Assembly (NCBI GenBank): GCA_016721425.1
Contig: JADKID010000038.1
Location: forward strand, 62,001-126,000
Reading direction: 5' to 3'
DNA length: 64,000 bases
Origin: Bryobacterales bacterium
Lineage (GTDB): Bacteria > Acidobacteriota > Terriglobia > Bryobacterales > Bryobacteraceae
Below the pieces are notes generated by a model. It made no database searches. It was not told the DNA's origin and worked only from the letters and a program-made list of their open reading frames with translations. The position numbers and the translations under genes are program-made. Position 1 is the first letter of the stretch, and each line of letters starts with the position of its first letter. This document shows positions 26,189 through 35,135 of this stretch, piece after piece.

Positions 26189-28420
26189 ATGAACCTTGCC
26201 ATTGTATGTTCGTTGTTAGCCGCGTCGACCAACCTCTGTGCCACAGTCGTGTTCTGCGTTCTCTCTCGTGCCCCCGGATGGCGAGCGGTACGCCTGTTCG
26301 CTGTCATCGCTGGAACTGGGGCAGCGTACAACATCACCGGCATTGTCCTGGCAGCGAACGGGTTTTCAGACTCAGCGTATATGTTCGCTGCGCGAGTGGC
26401 CTATCTCGCTGGGACGTTCCACTGTGTTGCCTGGCTCCTCTACGCCACTTCCGGGAACAGCGGCTCTCTGAGTCAGATTCCTGTCGTGGTCCGCTGCGTG
26501 GCCGCTACGGCGGCGAGTGCTGGATTAGCAGTGTTTACCCTGGGCGCGGGCCTCCAGCCGGTAATCCAGGAAATCCACATCGCCTGGGTCGGAGTCACTT
26601 ACCACTACCCGGAGACGACTTGGATCGGGAAGGCCTACGGTCTCCTGGTGCAAGGCCTGTTGCTGGCTGCATTCATCCGTATGGTGATGCGGTTTCGCCG
26701 GGGTGAAAGGGCGCTGGGTGGGCTGATCGGCTCGTTCGTGTTGTTCTTCTGTTGCGCAATCGAGGAAGTACTGGTCGCGAACAGGACCATCCACTTTCTG
26801 TCACTGGCTGACTTGGGCATCGCGCTGCTCATTCTGCCGTTGACGAGTAGCGCGCTTGGAAGGATCATGACGGATGCAACGAGGCTTCAGGAGCTGAGCA
26901 AGAGCCTGCAAGCCAAGGCGGAGGAGGACTATCGGACGCTGTTTCGGGAAATGCTGGAAGGCTTCGCACTGCACGAGATCCTCCGTGACGAAGAGGGTCG
27001 CCCGATTGACTATCGGTATCTCGCCGTCAACCCGGCCTTTGAGCGAATGACCGGACTGGAGGCGAACCACGTAGTGGGCAAGTCGGTATTGGAAGTCCTG
27101 CCGGATATCGAGCGGCACTGGATGGAGACCTTCGGCATTGTATCCCTAACCGGCGAACCGGCGTTCTTTGAGAGCTTCCACGCCGGTCTGAACAAGAACT
27201 TCGAGGTGACGGCTTTCCGCCACGCGCCCAATCAGCTCGCATGTATCTTCGCCGATATCACCGAGCGCAAGTTGCTCGAAGCCAAGTTCCATCAAGCCCA
27301 GAAGCTGGAGTCCATCGGGCGCCTTGCCGGCGGTGTGGCGCACGACTTTAACAACCTCCTGACGGTGATCAACGGCTATAGCCAGTTGCTGCTGCAAGAC
27401 AAAGCCTTGGACGCGCAGGGCCAGCGCAGCCTCACCGAAATCCTGAAGGCCGGGGAACGGGCCGCTGGTTTGACCGCGCAGCTCCTGGCCTACAGCCGCA
27501 GACAGGTGCTCCAAATGCGCCCGTTAGACCTCAACAACACGGTGCAGGAGATGCACTCCATGCTGCAGCGCTTGGTCGGCGAAGAGATCGAGGTGCGCGT
27601 CGCGCTGAGGGCAGGTTCGGGGTTCGTCCAGGCCGATCCGCACCAGTTGGAACAGGTCATCATGAATCTTGTGGTCAACGCCAAAGACGCCATGCCGCGC
27701 GGCGGTAAACTGCTGATTGAGTCGGCCAACGTGGAATTGGACGGGACCTATGCCCAGTCGCACCCCGGTTCTCAGGTAGGCCGCCACGTCATGTTGGCGG
27801 TGAGCGACACCGGCGCCGGCATGGACAGGGAAACCCAGCAGAACATCTTCGAGCCGTTCTTTACCACCAAAGGCATGGGCAAAGGCACCGGTCTCGGTCT
27901 GTCCACAGTCCAGGGCATCATTGCGCAAAGCGGCGGATCCATCGGTGTCTACAGTGAACCCGGCTACGGGACGACGTTCAGAATCTACTTGCCGGCGCTG
28001 GCCGAAGCGGCATCCGATTCCGGCCAGTTGGCGGACGTGCCCGCGCTCACGGGACACGAGACAGTGCTGGTGGTGGAGGATCAGCGCGGTGTCCTCCAAT
28101 ACACTGTCGCCGCGCTGAGCTCCTATGGCTACAGGGTGCTGAAGGCCGAAAACCGCAGTGAAGCATTGCACGTCTTCCAGCAGGAGTCGGGCTGCATCGA
28201 CCTGGTCCTGACTGACGTGATCATGCCAAAAGGCAGCGGAAGGGAACTCGCCGACGAATTGGAGAAGCGCCAACCCGGTATCAGGGTGCTATTCATGTCC
28301 GGCTACACCGATGACGCCATCGCCCACCTCGGCGTTTTGGGCGAGGGCTCGGAGTTCATTCAGAAGCCGTTCAACCCCCAGCAACTTGCCGCCAAGGTGC
28401 GAATGGTCCTCGGGCGCTAG
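26189..28420 (+). CDS. membrane hybrid histidine kinase (7TM-like sensor-PAS-HK-REC)
   Basis: From ATG 26189 the protein has 743 residues. The first 220 residues form about seven hydrophobic helices, a membrane sensor quite unlike that of the kinase upstream. A PAS domain follows (about 250-360, 'EMLEGFALHEIL…'), then HisKA with His385 in 'GGVAHDFNNLL', the ATPase, and a receiver with Asp676 in 'VLTDVIMPKG'. From the HisKA domain onward it is so like the previous kinase that a segmental duplication with domain swapping is likely. It probably senses a membrane-related signal; the output is unknown. Confidence 0.92.
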   Translation: MNLAIVCSLLAASTNLCATVVFCVLSRAPGWRAVRLFAVIAGTGAAYNITGIVLAANGFSDSAYMFAARVAYLAGTFHCVAWLLYATSGNSGSLSQIPVVVRCVAATAASAGLAVFTLGAGLQPVIQEIHIAWVGVTYHYPETTWIGKAYGLLVQGLLLAAFIRMVMRFRRGERALGGLIGSFVLFFCCAIEEVLVANRTIHFLSLADLGIALLILPLTSSALGRIMTDATRLQELSKSLQAKAEEDYRTLFREMLEGFALHEILRDEEGRPIDYRYLAVNPAFERMTGLEANHVVGKSVLEVLPDIERHWMETFGIVSLTGEPAFFESFHAGLNKNFEVTAFRHAPNQLACIFADITERKLLEAKFHQAQKLESIGRLAGGVAHDFNNLLTVINGYSQLLLQDKALDAQGQRSLTEILKAGERAAGLTAQLLAYSRRQVLQMRPLDLNNTVQEMHSMLQRLVGEEIEVRVALRAGSGFVQADPHQLEQVIMNLVVNAKDAMPRGGKLLIESANVELDGTYAQSHPGSQVGRHVMLAVSDTGAGMDRETQQNIFEPFFTTKGMGKGTGLGLSTVQGIIAQSGGSIGVYSEPGYGTTFRIYLPALAEAASDSGQLADVPALTGHETVLVVEDQRGVLQYTVAALSSYGYRVLKAENRSEALHVFQQESGCIDLVLTDVIMPKGSGRELADELEKRQPGIRVLFMSGYTDDAIAHLGVLGEGSEFIQKPFNPQQLAAKVRMVLGR

Positions 28421-28458
28421 GCCGCGGCCGGGCACTGCCCGGAGTTGGCCACATCCGC

Positions 28459-28629
28459 CTACGCCGTGCCCCCCTCAGGAGCCACCCAGCGAAACAGGAA
28501 GAAGTGATGACCGCAGAAATCACAACGATATGGAAGCAGCAACCAATGGATGAAGCTCTCCATCATGTTGCGGACGCCGACCCCCCTGAATTCAATCGAC
28601 TTGCAGTGAGGACAACTTTGTGTGAACAC
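28459..28629 (-). CDS. small two-knuckle zinc-ribbon protein (56 aa)
   Basis: A short frame of 56 codons with a strongly protein-like pattern: 'CPHCKS' near the start, 'RNMMESFIHWLLLPYRCDFCGHH' in the middle and 'FFLFRW' near the end. Two C-x2-C pairs about 30 residues apart would bind one zinc ion. Small acidobacterial proteins of this layout (CPxC…RPYRCxxC…RFFRF) are common and uncharacterised. The start is probably GTG 28629, two codons after an in-frame TAG; a good ribosome-binding site is not visible, so a slightly truncated gene cannot be excluded. Confidence 0.6.
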   Translation of the reverse strand: MFTQSCPHCKSIEFRGVGVRNMMESFIHWLLLPYRCDFCGHHFFLFRWVAPEGGTA

Positions 28630-28765
28630 ACCCTACAGTAGCTCTATGCACTGCCAAGCGCCAGGGGTGGCAATCCGCTCAATACGTTCGTAGCCGGCTA
28701 GATCAAGCGGGCGCCGCCTTCCAAACCGCGGGTCCGGTCCGGTGGGCGAGCCTGCGCCGCAAACG

Positions 28766-29051
28766 CTAAGCCCGGACAGCGTTTCGCCGGACTAGGGCTT
28801 GAGCAGTGATTTCCTCGCCAAATCCACCGGCCTGCCGAAATGAGGCGAAGTTCGTCCTCCAAACCAAAGTACCCCATCCCTGGATGAGTGCCGGCCTCAA
28901 ACTTCAAGTAGATGTCGATGTCCGATCCGGGACACAAGTCGACACGCGCCGTCGATCCGAACACGGCGAATTCAACGATCCGGTACCGCTGGCGGATCTC
29001 CGCCACGCGATCCGGCGATCCTTCAATACTTGACGGTAGTGTCATCGACAA
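28766..29051 (-). pseudogene. MntA-like antitoxin relic
   Basis: The first 65 residues match the intact MntA protein at 40693-40995 almost throughout ('RVAEIRQRYRIVEFAVFGSTARVDL', 'GSDIDIYLKFEAGTHPGMGYF'). After 'LEDELR' a one-base shift moves the match ('ALVRRNAVRA') to another frame ending at 28766-28768. The catalytic region has ARVDL where the intact copy has ARGDM. No HepT gene follows. It is a decayed duplicate of the toxin-antitoxin locus 12 kb away. Confidence 0.7.
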
Positions 29052-29145
29052 CGTCTCCCGGCGGAAGGCAAACGCCTCCGCGATCGCTCCTTCCCTGTGT
29101 CGGGCATTGCGCCGGGATCAATTCGGTTGCCGGCCAGCAGGAGTC
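29045..29145 (-). repeat. conserved leader of the MntA relic (copy of 41000-41090)
   Basis: About 90-100 bases upstream of the MntA relic match the region upstream of the intact mntA gene (shared GGCAAACGCCTCCGC, GGGATC.ATTCGGTT.CCGGCCAG). The shared block probably contains the promoter of the toxin-antitoxin locus. Confidence 0.5.
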
Positions 29146-29286
29146 CAGCCATCCTATGGTTGCGGATTGGCGAACGAGCGGTACTCAAGGCCCCTCCTGG
29201 CGACTGGAGCACGATCGGTGAATTCCGGGATATCCAACAGCATGAGCGATTGTGCCAACAAAGGTCGGCTAAGTTCATCCGCGTTC

Positions 29287-29450
29287 ACACCGACCGAATG
29301 AGAGCCCTTCTTCGGGAAGCCAGTATCATCGACGATCCAGGCCACCACGGGACTGTGGCGCAGCATGGAGGGAAGGACACGCGAACGGACTTCAGCCTGC
29401 AGCGCTTCGTCACTTCAAGGCGCCTCGGCAACGACGACTGGGCCGCGGAG
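29287..29450 (-). mobile_element. IS701-family transposase fragment
   Basis: On the minus strand one frame reads 'EALQAEVRSRVLPSM' then 'SPVVAWIVDDTGFPKKGSHSVGVN', the start of the DDE domain of IS701-type transposases (first catalytic Asp in VDDTG). The match stops abruptly after 'SVGVN'. The same segment is found on the plus strand at 38514 onward. No inverted repeats were recognised. Confidence 0.65.
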
Positions 29451-29475
29451 GCACAAGACGCGACGAAAGGGTGGA

Positions 29476-29492
29476 TGGGACATAATGTCCCA
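29476..29492. other. perfect palindrome TGGGACAT-A-ATGTCCCA
   Basis: Two 8-base arms flank a single A. It lies 26 bases from the IS701 fragment and about 235 bases before the subtilase gene, so it could be an operator or an element end. Confidence 0.35.
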
Positions 29493-29727
29493 TTCGTGGA
29501 GGACGGAATCGCCTTGGCGCCTGTCGGCGGTCTCAGTCGAAACACCGTGTGACGAAGCCTTCCTACCTGAGTTCTCCTAGGGGTGAGTAGTCGCTCCGCG
29601 GGAAAAAGTGCGGTACGAAGGTACCAGAAGCGGTGCATCCCTGCACCCATGTGGGCTAACCCGGCGATCCTGGAACGGGCCGTGCATGGGAATCGTCGTT
29701 CCCGATCACCGCCCGGAAGGATTACAT

Positions 29728-31446
29728 ATGCGTTCGTCACTGAATATCCTCTCAAGACTACTCCCGCTCACATACGCAGTTGTTCTGTTCACGCCAACGA
29801 CCGCCTCGGCCGATTCTAGAAAAATCTCGAAGGACCTCAAAGATCACAATTCGAATGCCGAGGTCGATGTAATCGTCCAATTCAATGCCGATGTGACCGA
29901 CAGACATGCCGACAAGGTGAAGACCTTGGGCGGGACGGAGCGCGGCCGGTTCTCGGTTGTACGGTCCGGCCTGTACAGAGTGGCGGCGAAACAACTCGAG
30001 CAACTGACGGATGACCCGGAAGTAGCTTTCGTCTCTCCCAATCGCAAATTGAAAGGTGTGATCGAATACTCGTCACCGGCGGTGAATGCCCCGATCGCGT
30101 GGAACTACGGCTGGACCGGCAAGTACGTCGGCGTCGCGGTGATCGACAGCGGAGTCAGCGACCATCCGGACCTGCTAGACTCCTTTTGCATTGGAAATCG
30201 AATCGTATACGAGGAGAACTTCGTAAGCACTGAAAGAAGCACCAACGACGGCTACGGCCACGGCACGCACGTAGCCGGGATACTTGGAGGCAACGGCAAG
30301 TGCGCGAGCGCGGCGACCGCCACCAGGTCATTCAAGGGAATTGCGCCCGACGCGAAGATCATCAGTCTGCGCGCCCTCGACTCGCAAGGCCAGGGAACCG
30401 ATGCGGCGGTTATCGCGGCGATCAATCGGGCGATCCTCCTGAAATCGGTATTCAACATCCGGGTCATTAATCTCTCCCTGGGCCGTCCAGTGTACGAAAG
30501 CCACAAGACCGATCCACTAACGCTGGCCGTCAAGAAGGCCTGGCAGAGTGGAATCGTCGTCGTGGCCGCAGCGGGCAATGAGGGCAGATACGACGCCAAC
30601 GGGCAGGATGGGTACGGGACCATCAGTTCGCCCGGCAATTCGCCGTACGTGATCACGGTGGGTGCCGTCAGGACGATGGAGTCCGCCGGGCGCAGCGACG
30701 ATGTGATCGCCACCTACAGTTCGAAGGGCCCGACTGCCGTTGACCATGTGGTCAAGCCGGACTTGGTGGCGCCCGGCAACCGCGTGGTCTCGCTGATGGC
30801 GCCCCTATCGGCGCTATCGGGGTTCACCGAAACGCAGATACAGCGGTCATATTATCTGCCGGGATACTTCGGGCAATCCACTTACTACATGCGCCTCAGC
30901 GGCACCAGCATGGCCACCGCCGTGGTGAGTGGTGCGGCGGCTCTGATGCTGCAGAAAGAGCCAAGCCTGACACCTGACATCGTAAAGGCCCGCATGATGA
31001 AGACAGCGACGAAGGCCTTTCCCTACATGACAACGGCCACGGACCGGTCAACAGGGGCACTCTACACCGCCTACCACGACCTGTTTACTATCGGAGCGGG
31101 TTACCTGGACGTGTTTGCCGCGCTGAACAACAGCGAAACATCCACCGGTCTGGCCATGTCCCCGTCGGCAGTCTGGGACAGGACCAAAAACAGCACGATG
31201 ATCGTTTACGATTCCAACGTGGTTTGGGCGGATGCAACGCGGTGGGGCGGCAAGATCATCTACGGCTCCAACGTGGTGTGGTCCGACAACGTTGTCTGGG
31301 CCGATGGCGTGCTCTGGGGCCAGAACGTGGTTTGGGCTGATAGCCGCAGCACAGCTTTCAATGTGGTCTGGTCGGACAACGTTGTTTGGGCGGACAATGT
31401 GGTCTGGGCTGACTCCCTGAAACTGTCGCTGAGTGGAGAGAAGTAG
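29728..31446 (+). CDS. secreted subtilisin-like serine peptidase (S8) with NVVW repeats
   Basis: ATG 29728 follows GGAAGG; the 572-residue protein has a signal peptide ending 'TTASAD', an inhibitor-I9-like propeptide (about 44-108) and an S8 domain. The catalytic triad is Asp140 ('VIDSGV'), His178 ('GHGTHVAG') and Ser394 ('GTSMATA'), with the oxyanion Asn284 in 'AAGNEG'. After residue 490 the tail has seven copies of NVVW, six followed directly by S-D or A-D, plus related units such as GVLW, ending 'LSLSGEK'. Acidobacterial subtilases often carry such tails; they may form a beta stack or anchor. Secreted protein turnover is the likely role. It stands alone in an accessory region. Confidence 0.93.
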   Translation: MRSSLNILSRLLPLTYAVVLFTPTTASADSRKISKDLKDHNSNAEVDVIVQFNADVTDRHADKVKTLGGTERGRFSVVRSGLYRVAAKQLEQLTDDPEVAFVSPNRKLKGVIEYSSPAVNAPIAWNYGWTGKYVGVAVIDSGVSDHPDLLDSFCIGNRIVYEENFVSTERSTNDGYGHGTHVAGILGGNGKCASAATATRSFKGIAPDAKIISLRALDSQGQGTDAAVIAAINRAILLKSVFNIRVINLSLGRPVYESHKTDPLTLAVKKAWQSGIVVVAAAGNEGRYDANGQDGYGTISSPGNSPYVITVGAVRTMESAGRSDDVIATYSSKGPTAVDHVVKPDLVAPGNRVVSLMAPLSALSGFTETQIQRSYYLPGYFGQSTYYMRLSGTSMATAVVSGAAALMLQKEPSLTPDIVKARMMKTATKAFPYMTTATDRSTGALYTAYHDLFTIGAGYLDVFAALNNSETSTGLAMSPSAVWDRTKNSTMIVYDSNVVWADATRWGGKIIYGSNVVWSDNVVWADGVLWGQNVVWADSRSTAFNVVWSDNVVWADNVVWADSLKLSLSGEK

Positions 31447-31490
31447 GCGAGGAACCGCGCCTCACCATTGTCGATGAACTGGAGATGAAC

Positions 31491-31733
31491 ATGATTACCG
31501 ACTTCAACAACCCAGTTTCGGTTCGCCCTGCGCTCTCTGCGTGGTCTGCTGCTGGCTTGGCCGGCACGGCAGCGTGGTGGGGAGTCTCGTCGGGGACGAA
31601 TACAGCCATGTGCCAGCCAGCAAGGCCTCCCGGCTTCGAGCTTCCCGCCACGTTCCTGGACCACGCTATGCCGTGGAAGGAACGGCCGCGGTCCGACACT
31701 CGTTACCTGACGTCCGCAGTTTGGGAGGGCTAG
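31491..31733 (+). CDS. possible small protein after the subtilase
   Basis: An 80-residue frame starting 'MITDFNNPVSVRP' with GGAG seven bases upstream of ATG 31491. There is a weakly hydrophobic stretch ('WSAAGLAGTAAWWGV'), but the remainder is not clearly protein-like and no family is recognised. The remaining bases to 31914 hold nothing else that I can identify apart from the leader of the next gene. Confidence 0.25.
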   Translation: MITDFNNPVSVRPALSAWSAAGLAGTAAWWGVSSGTNTAMCQPARPPGFELPATFLDHAMPWKERPRSDTRYLTSAVWEG

Positions 31734-31914
31734 TACTGACCGCTTCCGGAATTTCGAATCGCAAAGCAGGGTGTCATCCCGCGATTCCCTAATGCGATCA
31801 CCTCAAACCGCCGATGAATTGCAGGCTACCTCTCAGGCCCATCATTCCGCCTGTGCCAAAGGGCGTTTTTGATCTGGAGGAGATTCTACAACGGTCCGTT
31901 CGCGAGGCGAATGC

Positions 31915-34332
31915 ATGCACAAATGGAGCTGGACGACCAGGACGTACATCCTCCTGGCCCACTTGGCGGGAATCGCAGTCTGGTACCACGCCATCGGGCA
32001 TTGGGAAGACACGCGGATGGCGCAGTTCGTTTTGTATCTTTGCTTCTCCGCTGCGTCGTCTTCCCTGAAGGCCGCCTTGCCCGGCATCAAGGGCTCGCTG
32101 TCGGTTAACTTCGTGTTCATACTGCTGGCGGCCCTGGACCTCTCCCTGCCGCAGACAATGGCAGTGGCGGCCGCGGGCACCGTGACGCAATGCGCGCTCG
32201 GAACCCGGACCAGACCGCGCTTCGTTCAGATTTCCTTCAACCTGTTTTGTGTCTCGACGTGCGCTTGGGTCACCTTTTTTGCGTTACACTCCACTGCGCT
32301 GAAGTCCCTGGAGAGCAGCGAGACCATGATGCTGTTCTGGGGATCGGTCACCTATTACCTGGTAAACACGTTCACTGTGTCTGGCGTCATCGCCAGTACG
32401 GAGAGAAGATCCGTGCTGTCAGTCTGGAAGGATGGCTTCTTCTGGACGGGACCTCAGTACCTCTTCGGTGGAGCGCTGGCCGGCGCGATGCACATGGCGA
32501 ACCGCCAATTCGGCTGGCAGTACGCAGTCCTGGTATTGCCGGCGGTTTACCTGCTCTACCGTTCCTATCAGCTTTATCTGAGCCGCCTGGAAGAAGAGAA
32601 GAAGCATGTGCAGGAAGTGGCGGATCTGCACCTGCGAACGATTGAGTCGCTGGCGCTTGCCATCGAGGCGAAGGACGAGACCACGCATGCGCATTTGCGG
32701 CGTGTTCAGATTTACGCCATGGGGATCGGCAATGATCTGGCCCTGTCGAAGATCGAGATGCAGGCGCTGGAGGCCGCAGCGCTGCTGCACGATATCGGCA
32801 AACTGGCTGTGCCGGAGTACATACTCTCGAAGCCAGGCCGGCTGACGCCGGAGGAGTTCGAGAAGATCAAGATCCACCCCGTGGCCGGCGCCAACATCCT
32901 GGCACAGGTGAACTTCCCTTACCCGGTGGCGGCGGTGGTTCTAGCTCACCACGAAAAATGGGACGGGACGGGATATCCGGACGGCCTGGCCGGCGAGGCG
33001 ATTCCATTGGCCGCGCGAATCCTGTCGGCTGTCGATGTTCTGGACGCTTTGGCGTCGGACCGGCAATACCGGCGAGCCCTGCCACTGGAACAGGCGGTGA
33101 AAGAAGTGTGCGCGTTGTCCGGTACGTCATTCGACCCGGTAGTGGTGGAGCGGTTGAGCCAGAACTACCTCAAGTACGAATCGATCGTCCTCCGGGAGGT
33201 GGCGGCCGGCAAGGCTGTCGAGCGCACGACGTTTACGCGGGGCGTGCCTGCGGCCGGATTCGCGGAACCAGCCAACGGTGCGGAAGTTGAGTGCCAGCCA
33301 TGCCGGACCACGGACTTCATCTCGCTGATTGCAGCAGCGCGCCAGGAGTTTCAGTTGTTGCACGAGGTCACCCGCGACCTGGGGAACTCGCTAAGCGTCG
33401 AAGAAACACTCTCGCTGCTGGCCCTGCGCCTGAAACCCCTGGTTCCATATCACGCCATCGCAATTTACTGCCTCAAGGATGAGAAGCTCATCCCGCAGTT
33501 CGTCAGCGGTACCAATGCGAACCTCTTTCAGGGATTGGCGATTCCCTTGGGAGAGGGTCTGTCTGGATGGGTAGCTGAGAAACGGAAGCCGGTTTTGAAC
33601 GGGAATCCGGCGGTTGAAGCGGGATACACGCGGGACGAAAGGAAGTTCAGCCTGCTGCAATCCGGACTGGCGATTCCGCTGCAAAGCCCAACTGACGTGG
33701 TCGGGGTGTTGGCACTCTACCATCAGGATCAGGACGCCTTCACCAAGGACCATTTACGTATCCTGCTGGCGATCGGCTCGAAGGCGGCTCTCACAATTGA
33801 GAATGCTCTGGAGTATGGCGCGGCAAAGAAGAACGCCGAGACCGACCCACTCACAGGCCTTCTCAACGCGAAGGCAATGTTTCTGGGGCTGGATGCGGAG
33901 ATCCAGCACTGCCAGGAGCGGTCCGCGTCATTGGCAGTGTTGGTACTGGACCTTGACGGTTTCAAGCAGATAAACGATCGGCATGGCCACCTGGCAGGGA
34001 ACGACGTTCTGGTGGAACTGTCAAAGCAGCTCAGAAGAATGTGCAGAAAATCCGATCTCCTCTCGCGAATGGGTGGAGACGAGTTTGTCGCGGTCTGCCC
34101 CGACATGGACAGATCAATGGCTTACGCCCGAGCCGAAGCATTCGAGTCAATTGTTGCCGAGGTTGGTCGAAGCGTTTGCGGTAGCGAGACCCTTTCGGTG
34201 AGCGTTGGATTCGCTGTCCTCGGAGAGGATGGCGAGGACGCAGCTGAATTACTGGCTGCCGCCGACGACCGTATGTACACCGCCAAGCGGGCCCACCACG
34301 AACAGGCATCGCAGTTGGCGGCGGGTGACTAG
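31915..34332 (+). CDS. HD-GYP / GAF / GGDEF c-di-GMP signalling protein
   Basis: An 805-residue membrane protein with GAGG eight bases upstream of ATG 31915. About six membrane helices (residues 10-220) resemble a MASE-type sensor. The HD-GYP phosphodiesterase domain (about 235-430) keeps H292-D293 ('LHDIGK'), H345-H346 and 'GTGYPDG' (GYP at 353-355). A GAF domain spans about 475-635. The C-terminal diguanylate cyclase has the active motif GGDEF at 720-724 and an inhibitory RxxD site at 711-714, five residues before it. Both making and breaking of c-di-GMP thus look possible. The gene overlaps the end of the convergent ABC ATPase gene by four bases. Confidence 0.95.
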   Translation: MHKWSWTTRTYILLAHLAGIAVWYHAIGHWEDTRMAQFVLYLCFSAASSSLKAALPGIKGSLSVNFVFILLAALDLSLPQTMAVAAAGTVTQCALGTRTRPRFVQISFNLFCVSTCAWVTFFALHSTALKSLESSETMMLFWGSVTYYLVNTFTVSGVIASTERRSVLSVWKDGFFWTGPQYLFGGALAGAMHMANRQFGWQYAVLVLPAVYLLYRSYQLYLSRLEEEKKHVQEVADLHLRTIESLALAIEAKDETTHAHLRRVQIYAMGIGNDLALSKIEMQALEAAALLHDIGKLAVPEYILSKPGRLTPEEFEKIKIHPVAGANILAQVNFPYPVAAVVLAHHEKWDGTGYPDGLAGEAIPLAARILSAVDVLDALASDRQYRRALPLEQAVKEVCALSGTSFDPVVVERLSQNYLKYESIVLREVAAGKAVERTTFTRGVPAAGFAEPANGAEVECQPCRTTDFISLIAAARQEFQLLHEVTRDLGNSLSVEETLSLLALRLKPLVPYHAIAIYCLKDEKLIPQFVSGTNANLFQGLAIPLGEGLSGWVAEKRKPVLNGNPAVEAGYTRDERKFSLLQSGLAIPLQSPTDVVGVLALYHQDQDAFTKDHLRILLAIGSKAALTIENALEYGAAKKNAETDPLTGLLNAKAMFLGLDAEIQHCQERSASLAVLVLDLDGFKQINDRHGHLAGNDVLVELSKQLRRMCRKSDLLSRMGGDEFVAVCPDMDRSMAYARAEAFESIVAEVGRSVCGSETLSVSVGFAVLGEDGEDAAELLAAADDRMYTAKRAHHEQASQLAAGD

Positions 34333-35135
34333 CCAGCCGATTCCAGATCGGCTGGATGGAGCGCGCGGGGTAGCGCCGACAGCAATTTCCGGGAGTACTC
34401 ATGCTGCGGGCTCAGGAGAATCTGCGCCGCCTCCCCGCACTCCACCAGCTCGCCTTCCGAGAGGATGCCTATCCGGTTACAGAGTGCGCCCACGGACATG
34501 AGGTCGTGCGAGATGAAAAGCATGGCCGTGCCAAACCGGCGATTGAGACTGCGGAACAGAGCCAGTATCTCAGACTGTGTGATCACGTCCAGGGCGCTGG
34601 TGGGTTCGTCCGCGACGATTAGCGCTGGGCGATGCAGCAACGCCAGGGCAATCAAAACCCGCTGACCCTGACCCACGCTGAGTTCGGCGGGATGGCGCTC
34701 GAGAAACGCCGTCTGCCCCGGCAGACTGACGCTTTCCATCAGTTCGCGCAGCAGAGCCGGATCGGGTTTGCCGAATTGGTGGGCCCGCCAAGCCTCCCGG
34801 AAGTGCGCGTGAAGTGTCAGCGCCGGATTCAACGCGGAAATGGAACTCTGCGGCACGAAGGCGATTTGCCTGCCACGCAGCTTCCGCCAGAATGAGTCCC
34901 GCTCGCTGGCGAGCTCCTGGCCTTGAAATCGGATACTGCCGCGGACCCGGCCGCCGCGTCCGGAAAGCAGTCCGAGCACGGCGAGAGCCAGCGTGCTCTT
35001 CCCTGAGCCGCTTTGACCGACCAGTCCGAACATCTCGCCGGGCTGGATGGCCAGGCGGACGTCTCGTAAGGCGCCCGGTAGGGCCGGATAGTCGACGGAA
35101 ATCGAGATGGAGAGAAGGCTCCCATCTGCGCTCAC
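34329..35135 (-). CDS. oligopeptide/dipeptide-type ABC transporter ATP-binding protein
   Basis: A 268-residue ABC ATPase of the Dpp/Opp group. Walker A is 'GQSGSGKST' (40-48), the Q-loop is in 'FVPQSSISALNP', Walker B is 'ALIVADEPTSALD' and the H-loop is 'FISHD'. The signature reads 'ELSVGQGQR' instead of LSGGQ, with Val at the second Gly. It ends with 'YSRKLLSALP', typical of DppD/DppF proteins. Only one ATPase gene is present, whereas Dpp systems usually have two, so it may act as a homodimer. It overlaps the binding-protein gene by four bases. Confidence 0.9.
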   Translation of the reverse strand: MSADGSLLSISISVDYPALPGALRDVRLAIQPGEMFGLVGQSGSGKSTLALAVLGLLSGRGGRVRGSIRFQGQELASERDSFWRKLRGRQIAFVPQSSISALNPALTLHAHFREAWRAHQFGKPDPALLRELMESVSLPGQTAFLERHPAELSVGQGQRVLIALALLHRPALIVADEPTSALDVITQSEILALFRSLNRRFGTAMLFISHDLMSVGALCNRIGILSEGELVECGEAAQILLSPQHEYSRKLLSALPRALHPADLESAG

